DNA of 64,000 bases, taken from the NCBI RefSeq assembly GCF_046630445.1, contig NC_092333.1, forward strand, positions 361,029,501 to 361,093,500. Reading direction: 5' to 3'. The DNA comes from Rutidosis leptorrhynchoides. Its lineage: Eukaryota; Streptophyta; Magnoliopsida; Asterales; Asteraceae. This document shows, piece by piece, positions 11,789 through 23,100 of this stretch (the stretch's first letter is position 1; each line of letters starts with the position of its first letter). The position numbers and the translations under genes were made by a program. The notes beneath the pieces are model-generated. The model saw nothing but the letters and a program-made list of their open reading frames with translations, searched no databases and was not told the DNA's origin.

Positions 11789-12792
11789 AGAATACTATCT
11801 CACAGGTAAGTCTGTACAGTTTTTATTTTTATTTTTAACCTTTTGATAATAAACGCTAATTTGTTCGCTATAAAGTATTAAATTGGTATTGAATAAAATT
11901 AGGTTTGGCGACCGAAATTATTGATATCATTCAAAAATTTATTACATCACGGCGAAATTTAACGTTTATTCTTAAGGTATAAATATCTTTAATCAATCAA
12001 CCTAAAATATTTCAAAAATTCGTCATGAGTTAAATTAGGTCATGGAACCGAAATTACTTTACCGAAAAGAGGAGCGTATATTTTTGATAATATTTGATTG
12101 ATTAAAGTCGGAAAAAAGCCAAAAAGATTTTTAATTTTATTTTTACCATTTTTTTAAAATTAATATATAAATCTTAAATTAATATTGTAAACTTTGTAAA
12201 AACAATATATTTAAAATTGTAAATATTTGAAAAATATAATATAAGTTTGGTGTGATTTTATAATATGAATTTTTAAATTAAGTTTGGTGTGAATTTTTAA
12301 TTTTTAAATAAGAATTTTTAATTTTATGCATTTCAAATTTTAAGTTTGGTGTGAATTTTTAATATTAATTTTGAATTTTATGTATTTTTATTTTAAGTTT
12401 GGTGTGAATTTAAAAACAAAAATTTACTTTATCTCATTAAGTTAAAAATATGATTTTTAAAATTCGTCGTAAGTTTAAGACTAGGTCTTTGAACCGAAAT
12501 TGCTTTACCCGAGGGAGGAACGAGAACTTTTATTATCATTATTTTTAATCTTATTGAATTAAAGTATGCCAAAAAAAAAACTGAAAGTACTGTAGCCGGC
12601 ACCCCATGCGATCGCATGGGGTTTGCACTTGGAACCCATGCGATCGCATGGGGACCAAATGCAGGCCAGAAACAAATAGCTCAGAGAGCTGAGTTCTTCA
12701 CACCACAACACACAAACATACGAAAATACTCCCAAATCACCTCTAAAATTCGCCATTTTTCACCGTAATTCGTCATTTTTCTTGCTCTAATC
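11789..12792 (+). other. Athila A spacer between ORF2 and ORF3
   Basis: AT-rich non-coding sequence, collinear with 26386-27574 of copy B. It holds four spaced copies of a motif close to AAGTTTGGTGTGAATTT (12243-12412), three blocks of 'ACCGAAATT..TTACC(C/G)', and a palindrome pair at 12602-12652 just upstream of the ORF3 first exon. No ORF is supported. Confidence 0.6.
12602..12652 (+). promoter_or_regulatory. Paired palindromes upstream of Athila A ORF3
   Basis: Perfect 20-bp palindrome CCCCATGCGATCGCATGGGG at 12602-12621 and perfect 18-bp palindrome CCCATGCGATCGCATGGG at 12635-12652, centres 32 bp apart. Both are GC-rich islands in very AT-rich DNA. Copy B has a pair with a different sequence at the same place (27363-27414). 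The regulatory role is inferred from position only. Confidence 0.7.
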
Positions 12793-14984
12793 ATGCCTAG
12801 ATTCTCATTCTTCAGCAAAATGGTAAAAATTACACCCCTAAACTCTATAAATTCCTAGTTTTTGTGATAATTATCAATTTTTTTTCTAATGCAATTTTGT
12901 TAATTTCTAGTGTAATTAGTGTTAAATTGTTAGTATTTTATGCATGTATAACCTAGATTGATGCTATTTAACATGATTTGAAGCCAAAAACTTCAAAAAT
13001 TTTAGAAATCTAGGGTTTGTGTTCTTGAGCAATTTGGGGCTTTTTGATATAAACAGGTTATGGCCGATTTTTGTCATGAATTATTGCTAAATTGAGTAGT
13101 GTAACATGTTTAGATAGTTAAATGATCCAAACATTTATCCTAAACATGATTTTTAGAAATTAAAGTGGACTTTTTAAGTCCAAAATTCATGAACTTGATT
13201 AATTTGATATATTTGCCATTTGAGACTTGTTTAATTATTAGTAATGACTATTTTGACATGTTATTTGAGTTAAATGCTTATGAATTTTGTATACATTTTC
13301 ATATGTGCTTATTTGAAAAGTGTAGAATTGTGAAAAATTGTGAAAATGTGTATAAGTTTAATTTTGATTTAACATGTTATAGTGATTGTTTTAAGTTGTT
13401 ATTTTGCTAACACTAATGCATATTTGGATGCACAAATTTTGTATTTAATGTGTTTTGCAGAAAGCCGATACTGGAGGTTCAGGAGCATCATCATCTAAAC
13501 GACCAGCACCAGCACCAGAACCAGAACCAGAAATGCAACACGGACAAGAACCACAACAAGAACCACAACAACAGCCTGATCAGCACATACCTTATTATGA
13601 TCCGGTACAGTTTGTTGATGAATCCATAGTATTCCCAATGAGGCCGCCAGTAGAATTCCCAACGATTCCTGAGCACACTCTGCATCCTAATCTGAGATTT
13701 AATAGGAGATGGAGAGATTACGAGACATATCAAAGGAACAAATTCAAATTGGTAACAAAAAATGTAGAGGTGCCAAGGGTAATCGATTAGGCCCCTTTGG
13801 AAACGGTCCATCTAGCTGACCGTGTTAGACAGCTTTTAGTTCAAAGGTATGGCAGTTCTTATTTTACAGATTGGGAACGTCTTTTCACCATTCGTAGACC
13901 TGTATATAAGGAATGGTGTGTTGAGTTGATGAGTACTGTATCACTTGATACAAATATAGTTAGAATAGATGATAGAAGATTTCTTAGGTTTATCCTTGGC
14001 TGTAGGATGTACAGAATGTCCATGCTGGACATGGCCAGGGCCTTACAGATATATACTCCTGGTGAGTTGCTATTACCCGATTGTACAAATTTGATTCATT
14101 ATGGTGAAAGGGCAGATAGTAACTTTGACGCTGACGCCATTTAGAGGCGTATGTCACATTTTGATGTTTTTACACGAGCAGGAGGACACTCCTATACACA
14201 TATTGACAGAGCCGAGCTTCGTATTATTCATAGATTTTTGGCTAACTCGATTACACAGAGAGGTCATAATAAAGAAAAAATTACCTTACATGATTTATTC
14301 TACCTAAAGTGTATTCGGGATCCTAGAAGCTTTGTCAATATACCTTACTGTGTTGCTTTTTATTTATCAAAAATGGTAGAGGGAATGCAGGACGGGAGTA
14401 TAATAGGAGGAGGTATTTTTGTTACTCTCATTGGAGAGTATTTAGGTGTTGATAGGAACCAAGGGGGTCCATTACAGCTTTGTAGAGAACAGGTTGAGCC
14501 CTTAGGATTGAAAGTTTATGTGGGTGCTAAGGTATTGAAAAGTAGACGTAACCAGGCAGTACCCTATGAGGGATCTCATCCTCAGGTAGAGAGAGGCTCA
14601 GACGAGGAAATGGAGGAGGCGGAAGACATTAGGGATGTCTTTCAAGATGCTATTCTTGACGTCCACGTTTGTATAGATGAGGAAGCAATGACGAACGTGG
14701 CCAGACATAGTATGTATGAGCAGTGGAACTCCGAGCGAGTATACGAGGATTATAGGCGATGCCAACACGATAGCTGGTTAGTTCATCAGCACCAAATCAT
14801 GAGCTAGCTATCATATCAGGTACCAAATAACTATGTACCTACTCGACATGCTCATTTTCCGCCACACAGTCCTGATATCCGACCACCCTTTAACCGGTAT
14901 GACTATAACCAAGCCTATCAAAACACCTATAACCAATAATGGAACCCACCTAACGAGATGAACTGGAACCCATATCCAGACTGA
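12793..14984 (+). pseudogene. Athila A ORF3 (env-position, spliced), decayed
   Basis: Predicted exon 1 is 12793-12822 (10 codons from ATG), intron 12823-13460 (GTAAAA...TTTTGCAG), exon 2 from 13461 in phase 0. The same structure is seen in copy B. Exon 2 starts with a Pro/Glu/Gln-rich tail, then a conserved domain resembling the ATHILA ORF-1 family. In-frame stops: TAG at 13788 and 14142 (both TGG in B), TAG at 14805 and TAA at 14937; the ancestral stop is TGA at 14982-14984. No frameshift was needed to follow it. Non-functional. Confidence 0.8.
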
Positions 14985-16803
14985 TTTAGTTCCATTTGGT
15001 TATTTATATGATTTTTATGTTTTTATCTTTTTACTTATTCATGTTTAAACTTATGTTATTGAATATACTTATGTAATCTTTATCATTTTTATTATTATTG
15101 TGTACTAATATTTCACATTTAGGATTTGAAAGTGGGATATTAAGTCCCATTTCAAATTGCCATGCATGTTTATATTTGTATGTATGTATATGGTAAATTG
15201 TACAAAACAGGGTAAAACAGCGCATTTTCAAAGACCGGCATTAAGTTCAGCAAAAGCTACTAATTTTGACGACAAGATGACAAATAAATGTGATGTAACA
15301 ACAGACGAAATGAACAAATGATATGCACCATTTATCATTCAGCAACCAAACGCCAATATGTTTGGAAACTTTGGTAAAATTTAATCATTTTTACGCTAAT
15401 CACCCTCAACAATTTAAATTGTTACTGATTTCTTGCAAATGAGGGCATTGCAAGATCTTAAGTGTGGGAAGGGGTTAAATTCTTTCGGATTTTTAAAATT
15501 TTTATCTTAAACACTTGGTTACCATTAAAAATACTAGTAACGTAGTAGTTATATTAGAATCTAGTGCTCTCTGATGATAAAGAACATCCCTAGTCTTATA
15601 TACTGACTACCCAATTCTAGTAAAAATTTTTAAAATTTTCAATTAAATGAACTCAAAATCATGTTTATACATATTTATGAACGATAAAACTAGGTGTTAA
15701 CACCGAAATTATTGTTACCTCAGAAAGGACATAAATTGAGAAACAAACCAAAATGTTAAAATTCATTTAAAATGGAATAGAGGACAATAAAAAGGAAAAT
15801 AAAAGCCAAGTGTGGGAAAAATTACCAAGTTATCTTAAACATATGTCACATATTTCTGTAACAAATAACTGAAAATACTTTTGTTTTGGACTAAACTAAA
15901 CTATTTTACCCGATGAAAGAAAAGAAGAGATGGATCTACACGATGAATCAATTCCATCATTAAAAGGAAGTAAAGTCTTCCGAAAAAGAAACGCGCTTCT
16001 TGATGTAGGTCAGGAAGTTGTCGTCCAGACCAGCTGTAAGTTGACGAAAAATCGAGAAAAGTCATCTCTAAAATCAGCAGGAAATCCACGGACCTCAGCA
16101 TAAAACAGGGTCGCCAAGTGGTCAGATTTATCCTAACCATGAGAAGGATTTATCTCGTACAATGGGGGGCATCGTGCAAATTAGCTTGATAAGACTAATA
16201 AATCAGATCCCCAGAAAGGATAATCTCCTTAAAAGATCAAAAATCAGCTTTTAAGCCTGATATTACTCAATCCTAGAGATTGACCTTAAAGATTGAGAAT
16301 TCAAACTCATGGAATTCAATGACATCTAAACTCGAGCTTGAACGAGAAAATATTTTGATCAAATTATAAACCGATTTGTTTTCTGAAAATCCATTTTCAA
16401 TGCGTTCATTACCATTGAAAGTAAAATCCTAGAAATTCACCTGGAATTCATTAGGTCATCTGAACCAAATCGGGTGTCAAACGTAAGAACGGTGGTTGCA
16501 TAGCATGGTTAAAGACAGGACCTTATGCCAGACCGATAAATTATAAGGGTGAGCTTTACTATTGCTCCTACAAAGGATAGTAATTGCGTTCAACATGTTA
16601 TATACCATAATTAAAAGCATGTCAGGGGACATTGCCTTAACAGTTGCTTGTTCAACGCTTTCCTTTACAACCGGACGGTAGTTTACCGAAAGGTAATATA
16701 CGGAGCAAGTATACTGGATGTGTTGCTTTCCTAATACAAGGTTAGCAAGTGAGTGACACAAAACCACAAGTTTTGAGCTAAAATTTTCAAATCTGAAACC
16801 TAC
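14985..16803 (+). other. Athila A 3' non-coding region
   Basis: Collinear with 29603-31380 of copy B. Contains two copies of the purine motif AAGTGTGGGRA (15460 and 15808), the same motif that abuts the 3' LTR in B. Short ORFs on either strand differ between A and B or are interrupted, so no gene is called. The left target copy of the Athila B insertion (CAAGC) directly follows at 16804-16808. Confidence 0.6.
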
Positions 16804-16808
16804 CAAGC

Positions 16809-18784
16809 TGATAATGCTAAAAACGAACATATATTTCATAGCATTATTCCTCAAGAAAGACAAGCTTTTAGTTGCAATTGTTCTATTTACAAGAGATATT
16901 CGTTTAAATAATAAAAGGTGAAGACAAAAGACAGATTCGACGAATTGAAGACGCAAACGACCAAAAAGCCCAAAAGTACAAAAGACGATCAAAAAGGTTC
17001 CAATTATTGATAAGAAACGTCTCGAAATCACAAGAGTACAAGATTCAAAATGCAAAGTACAAGATATAAAATTGTACGCAAGGACGTTCGAAAATCCGGA
17101 ACCGGGACCAGAGTCAACTCTTAACGCTCGACGCAACGGACTAAAAATTACAAGTTAACTATGTATATAAATATAATATAATATATAATTAATTATATTA
17201 ATTATATATATTATATTTATATATATAAAACCGTCGGCAGAGAAACTCCAAGGGTGTGAGCTGTAATTTCTATCTCCGCGACTCGCGGAGTTTGAAGGGC
17301 ATTTTGCCGCGAGTCGCGGAGCCCCAATTTTCAACCCTGGCTATAAAGCAAACCGAATTCTGATCAAAATATGATCATCTTTTTCTTCCTCTTCATACGT
17401 AAAATTTATATTTATATTTATAATTTATATTTTAATTTTAATTATAATTCTAATAATAAGGGTATGTTAGCGAATGTTGTAAGGGTGTAAGTCGAAATTC
17501 TGTCCGTGTAACGCTACGCTATTTTTAATCATTGTAAGTTATGTTCAACCTTTTTATATTAATGTCTCGTAGCTAAGTTATTATTATGCTTATTTAAAAC
17601 GAAGTAATCATGATGTTGGGCTAATTACTAAAATTGGGTAATTGGGCTTTGTACCATAATTGGGGTTTGGACAAAAGAACGACACTTGTGGAAATTAGAC
17701 TATGGGCTATTAATGGGCTTTATATTTGTTTAACTAAATGAAAGTTTGTTAATGTTAATATAAAGATTTACAATTGGGCGTCCCTATAAATTACCATATA
17801 CACTCGATCGGACACGATGGGCGGGGTATTTATATGTACGAATAATCGTTCATTTAACCGGACACGGGAATGGATTAATAGCCACTAGAATAATTAAAAC
17901 AGGGGTGAAATTACATTCAAGGGTAATTGGTGTAATTGTTAACAAAGTAGTAAAACCTTGGTTTACACGCAGTCGATAACCTGGTGTATTCATTAAACAA
18001 AGTATTAAAACCTTGTTACAATTCGAATCCCCAATTAGTTGGAATATTTAACTTCGGGTATAATAATAATTTGACAAGGACACTTGCAATTTATATTTAT
18101 GACTGATGGACTGTTATGGACAAAAACCAGACGGACATATTGAATAATCCAGGACAAAGGACAATTAACCCATGGGCATAAAACTAAAATCAACACGTCA
18201 AACATCATGATTACGGAAGTTTAAATAAGCATAATTCTTTTATTTCATATTTAATTTCCTTTATTTTATATTTAATTGCACTTCTAATTATCGCATTTTT
18301 ATTGTTATTTAATCGCACTTTTAATTATCGTACTTTTTAATTATCGCAATTTTATTTTATCGCATTTTTATTATTCGCAATTTCATTATCGTTATTTACT
18401 TTACGCTTTAATTTAAGTCTTGTATTTATTTTATATTTTACATTAGGTTTTAACTGCGACTAAAATCTTAAAATCGACAAACCGGTCATTAAACGGTAAA
18501 AACCCCCCTTTATAATAATAATATTACCTATATATATATTTGTATTTTTATAAAAGTAAACTAATATAGCGTTGAGCTTTGTTTAAAGATTTCCCTGTGG
18601 AATGAACCGGACTTACTAAAAACTACACTACTGTACGATTAGGTACACTGCCTATAAGTGTTGTAGCAAGGTTTAAGTATATCCATTCTATAAATAAATA
18701 AATATCTTGTGTAAAATTGTATCGTATTTAATAGTTTTTCCTAGTAAAATATAAGCTATTTTATATACACTTCGCATAACATCA
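16809..18784 (+). repeat. Athila B 5' LTR (1976 bp)
   Basis: Begins TGATAATGCTAAAAACG and ends CGCATAACATCA; identical ends at 31673-33648 and in the solo LTR 34330-36288. Includes an AT palindrome-rich stretch (about 17158-17230), a palindrome pair (17274-17319) and a TATA motif at 17342. The minus-strand ORF across its 5' part is treated as incidental. Confidence 0.96.
17274..17349 (+). promoter_or_regulatory. Paired palindromes and TATA motif in the Athila LTR
   Basis: CTCCGCGACTCGCGGAG (17274-17290, 8-bp arms, 1-base centre) and CCGCGAGTCGCGG (17307-17319), centres 31 bp apart; the second is the reverse complement of the first. CTATAAAG follows at 17341, about 20 bp downstream. The solo LTR has CTATAAAAATC at the matching place, so this is a plausible core promoter. 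The 3' LTR repeats the pair at 32140-32156 and 32173-32185. Confidence 0.6.
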
Positions 18785-20189
18785 AGTATTTTTGGCGCCG
18801 CTGCCGGGGAACACTCTTAAAAGCCGGAAGCGCAACGCTAATATAAAAAAAAAAAGATTTTTATCTACTTTTATTAAAATTCGTTTTTGTAAAAATACGT
18901 TTTAATTATTGAAAAATATAAAAAGAAAAACAAAAATATAAGCATTTTTAAGATTTTGTTAAATATTTAAGTTTTATAAGTTTCTTTATCTTTATTTTAG
19001 TTTATAATAATATAAATTTTATTAAACATCTTTCATTTATATAAAAATTAAAAACAGAAAATAAAATAAAAAAAAAATAATAAAGAAAACGCGTAAAAAC
19101 TCAACCCTGTCAGCTGAATTTCTGATCCCCGCGACTCGCGGGGTTTTCTTCATTAATCACCGCAACTCGCGGAGCCTTTCTGACAGGCGACAAGGAAGCC
19201 CTAATCGAGCATTAATTACGGTAATTATTAATTATTATTATTATTACCTAATTATTATTATTATTATTATTAGTTTTAGTTTTATTTTTACTTTTTATTT
19301 ATTTATGTATTTAGTTAAATTAGTTTTATTAAATTATAAAATTAGTAGTTTAATTAAATAAATAATATAAAAATAATATTTTTATAAAAATTGTACTTTT
19401 TATAACTTTTTGTATATTTTTATATTTTGTACCTTTTTAATCGTTGTAGCGTAATATTTGTATTTTTAGCTCATATTTAATTTTAAACTTAGTTTTTGCT
19501 ATAGTTATTTTTACTCCTAGATTTTTAGGCTTTGCCGTAGAATTCCTTAAGTGCTTTTTCTTTAGACTAAGATTTAGGTGCTTTAGAATTTTGCGACGCC
19601 TTTTTAAGTTTTAGTTTCTTTTTAAGTTATTTCCATTTGGGATTTAGTTTTTCCTGTAAGCTTTAATATTTTTAGACCTTTTACTATGTATCAATTATCA
19701 TTCCAATTAGTAATCTCAATTTGCGATTATAATTTTAAGTTAGTTGTAGTAATAAGGTTAGGTTAGTTAAGTATTTTTAAGTTTTTATAAGTTTCTTTTA
19801 TTTTTCCGTCACCTTTTATTTTTCAACCATTTTTTCTTTTTCGACCTTTTTCGACGAACTCTTTTTCTCTCTTATTTCTCGCCATTCTAGTTTTTAGGAC
19901 TTAGAATTTTTTCTACTTCTTATCTAAATTTCTTAAAATTACGAAAATTTATTTTAAGTGGTTAAATTGATAGACATCAAAATTTTCTGGTTCGTAGTAA
20001 TAGTTGGATTTGTACGTGGACCGGGTTATTGGAGCCAAACAGTCCTCAATTATATTGAGACCAAACGAATCCTGCCCCTCTGCTGCATCTTTTGGCTATT
20101 CGAAACGTGGGCAAAATCAGAAAAGTCTATTAATTGGATAACTTATTATAATTTTTCTTTCCTTTTTAAACTAATAGGATATTCAGTGA
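18785..20189 (+). other. Athila B leader with primer-binding site
   Basis: A primer-binding site of the tRNA-Asp type, TGGCGCCGCTGCCGGGGA, lies at 18793-18810, 8 bp after the LTR. The rest is a 1.4-kb AT-rich leader. It contains a palindrome pair (19127-19172), an ATT/TTA microsatellite (about 19226-19275) and a region near 19958-20190 with a GTG-start ORF overlapping gag that is not credible as a gene. Long leaders are usual in Athila. Confidence 0.85.
19127..19172 (+). promoter_or_regulatory. Paired palindromes in the Athila B leader
   Basis: CCCCGCGACTCGCGGGG (19127-19143) and CCGCAACTCGCGG (19160-19172, one mismatch), centres 31 bp apart. Same motif type as in the LTR and before ORF3 of this element. 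Upstream of gag by about 1 kb. Confidence 0.6.
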
Positions 20190-23100
20190 ATGCACCGAGC
20201 AAGACGTTCATCACCTTTTGTACGTTCACCACCTGTAACTCGATCAAGACATCGTTTAACAAATATAACCGCCGTTGATTTTTCTTTAGAATCGTCATCC
20301 AGTCAACCAAGTACTTCAGTTCAAATTTCCGATAATCCATTTTTTGAACCCAACCTCACAATTGAGAATCCAGAAAATATTCAGGAACGGTTCATAGATC
20401 CTGAACCATTAAACTTTCCTCCGGAACCACCAATCATTCAAACAGAGATTGTTGAGGAACGAACTATTAAAACAGAATCATCTAGTGATACCGATTCAAC
20501 AAATTCAATTATGGAGAATCTGGAACCTTTAAGTATGGAAGACCGAATGAGAGCTAAACGCACTGGCCAAGGTCACGCAATTACTCATCCAGACATTAAT
20601 GCGCCAGATTATGAAATCAAAGGACAAATTCTACACATGGTGACTAATCAATGCCAATTTAGTGGTGCGCCGAAGGAAGATCCAAATGAACATCTACGTA
20701 CCTTTAATAGGATCTGCACACTATTTAAAATACGAGAAGTGGAGGATGAACAGATATATCTCATGTTATTTCCCTGGACTTTAAAGGGAGAAGCCAAAGA
20801 TTGGTTGGAATCGTTACCTGAAGGGGCGATCGATACATGGGATGTTTTAATTGACAAATTTCTTAAACAATTCTTTCCTGCATCTAAAGCCGTAAGACTT
20901 CAAGCAGAAATTGTTACGTTCACACAGAAGCCAAATGAAACTCTATATGAGGCGTGGACTAGGTATGGAAAGTTGTTAAGAGGATGTCCGCAACATGGTT
21001 TAGACACCTGTCAAATAGTACAAATATTCTACCGAGGATGCGACATCACTACAAGAAAAGACATAGATATAGCAGCTGGTGGTTCTATTATGAAGAAAAC
21101 CGAAACTGATGCTTACAAAATTATTGATAATACTGCTTCCCACTCACATGAGTGGCACCAAGAAAAAGATATCATTAGATCATCTAAAGCAGCTAGAGCC
21201 GATTCTAGCCATGACTTAGATTCCATTTCCGCAAAGATAGATGCTTTCGAGAGACGAATGGAAAAGATGACTAAAGATATTCATGCTATACGAATTAGTT
21301 GTGAGCAGTGTGGAGGACCACATTTGACAAAAGATTGTCTCAGTATTGAATTAACAATGGAACAAAGAGAGAATATTTCATACATAAACCAAAGGCCTGG
21401 AAATAATTATCAGAATAATTATCAACCGCCAAGACCGATTTACAATCAAAACCAGAATTATAACCGAAATATTCCATACAACAACCAACAAGGTCCTAGC
21501 AATCAACAAGTATCCAATAATACTTACAATCAGCAAAGACCGAATTTTCAAAACAAACCACCACAACAAACCGATGATAAAAAGCCGAATTTAGAAGATA
21601 TGATGACGAAGCTAGTTGAAACTCAAACGCAGTTTTTCACATCTCAAAAACAAACAAATGAACAAAATGCTCAAGCATTTAGAAATCAACAAGCTTCTAT
21701 TCAAAATCTGGAACAAGAAGTGAGTAACCTAGAAAGGTTAATAGGTGAAAGAAAACCGGGAAGTCTACCTAGCGATACAAATGCTAACCCCCGGAATGAA
21801 ACAGCTAAAGCTATTACCACAAGAAGTGGTACAACACTTAAACCACCTGAAATACCAGTAACTTCTGATGAAACTATTCCTACTCCACAAGAACCACAAC
21901 CTGATCAAGATAAGGAAAAAGAACCGGTAGTTGAGAAGGTTAATGAAGATAACACAGTTAAGGATAAACCTTATGTTAAACCATACCAACCACCACTTCC
22001 TTACCCGAGTAAAATGAAGAAAGAAAAACTTGAAGCCGAGCATTCCAAATTCTTGGATATGTTTAAACAGATAAATGTAAATCTTCCTTTCATTGATGTG
22101 ATTTCAGGAATGCCAAGATATGCTAAATTCTTGAAAGATTTAATCACAAATAGAAAGAAAATGGAAGAACTTTCGGCTGTTACTATGAATGCTAATTGTT
22201 CAGCAGTGCTGTTGAATAAGATACCAGAAAAACTATCTGATCCAGGAAGTTTCACAATTCCATGTTTTCTGGGTAGTCTTAGTTCAATAGAAGCATTGGC
22301 AGACTTAGGTGCTAGTATAAATCTAATGCCGTATTCACTATACGCTAAACTAGACCTTGGAGAATTGAAACCAACCAGAATAAGCATACAACTAGCCGAT
22401 AGATCAATAAAATATCCTAGAGGGATAATGGAGAACATGCTTGTTAAAGTTGGTACTTTAGTATTTCCAGTAGATTTTGTTGTTTTGGACATGGAAGAAG
22501 ATTCTCAAGTTCCTCTCATATTAGGAAGACCATTCTTAAACACGGCTAAAGCAATGATAGACGTGTTCGGTAAGAAACTGACCCTAAGTATAGAGGATGA
22601 GAGTGTTACCTTTTCAGTTGATAGAGCAATGCAACAACCACAATCTGCAGATGATACATGTTATTATATTCAAACTATAGATGCACATGCAGAATTATTA
22701 GAAGAATTTCCAGAATTACAAGGAACAGGAGAATGTTCTTTAGGAGAAGGTAATGAACCAATTGATGAAGCTGAAATGTTAGCTACACTTATAGCTAATG
22801 GATACGAACCAACAACAGAAGAAATTCAAATGCTAAAAGAAGAAGACAGATATCGATATAAATCATCGATAGAAGAACCTCCGAAATTAGAGTTAAAGCC
22901 ACTTCCAAACCATTTGGAATACGCTTATTTACATGGTGAATCTGAATTACCTGTAATAATATCGTCTTCTCTTACTGAAAATGAGAAATCACAACTCATT
23001 TCTGTGTTGAAAGCTCATAAACCAGCCATTGCATGGAAGATTCATGATATTAAAGGAATAAGTCCTTCGTATTGCACACATAAAATCCTTATGGAAGAAG

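Larger units (their letters stand above)
7648..16808 (+). mobile_element. Athila copy A, left portion (interrupted and decayed)
   Basis: Collinear with Athila B from B residue 683 (protease) through pol, ORF2, the spliced ORF3 and the 3' non-coding region. Left of 7648 it is interrupted by E1; right of 16808 by Athila B. It resumes at 33649-33757, where it ends abruptly against LINE sequence. Its own LTRs are not in the window. Many premature stops show it is much older than B. Confidence 0.92.

Noticed and set aside
16477..17136. Minus-strand ORF across the Athila LTR start (also 31656-32000 and 34313-34657)
   Set aside because: It recurs in all three LTRs, but the LTRs are similar anyway and the length differs with flanking sequence. 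No family resemblance. A codon-level test over diverged LTRs would be needed.
19958..20278. 106-codon ORF in the Athila B leader overlapping gag
   Set aside because: Starts with GTG, overlaps the gag ATG in another frame, and shows no recognisable domain.
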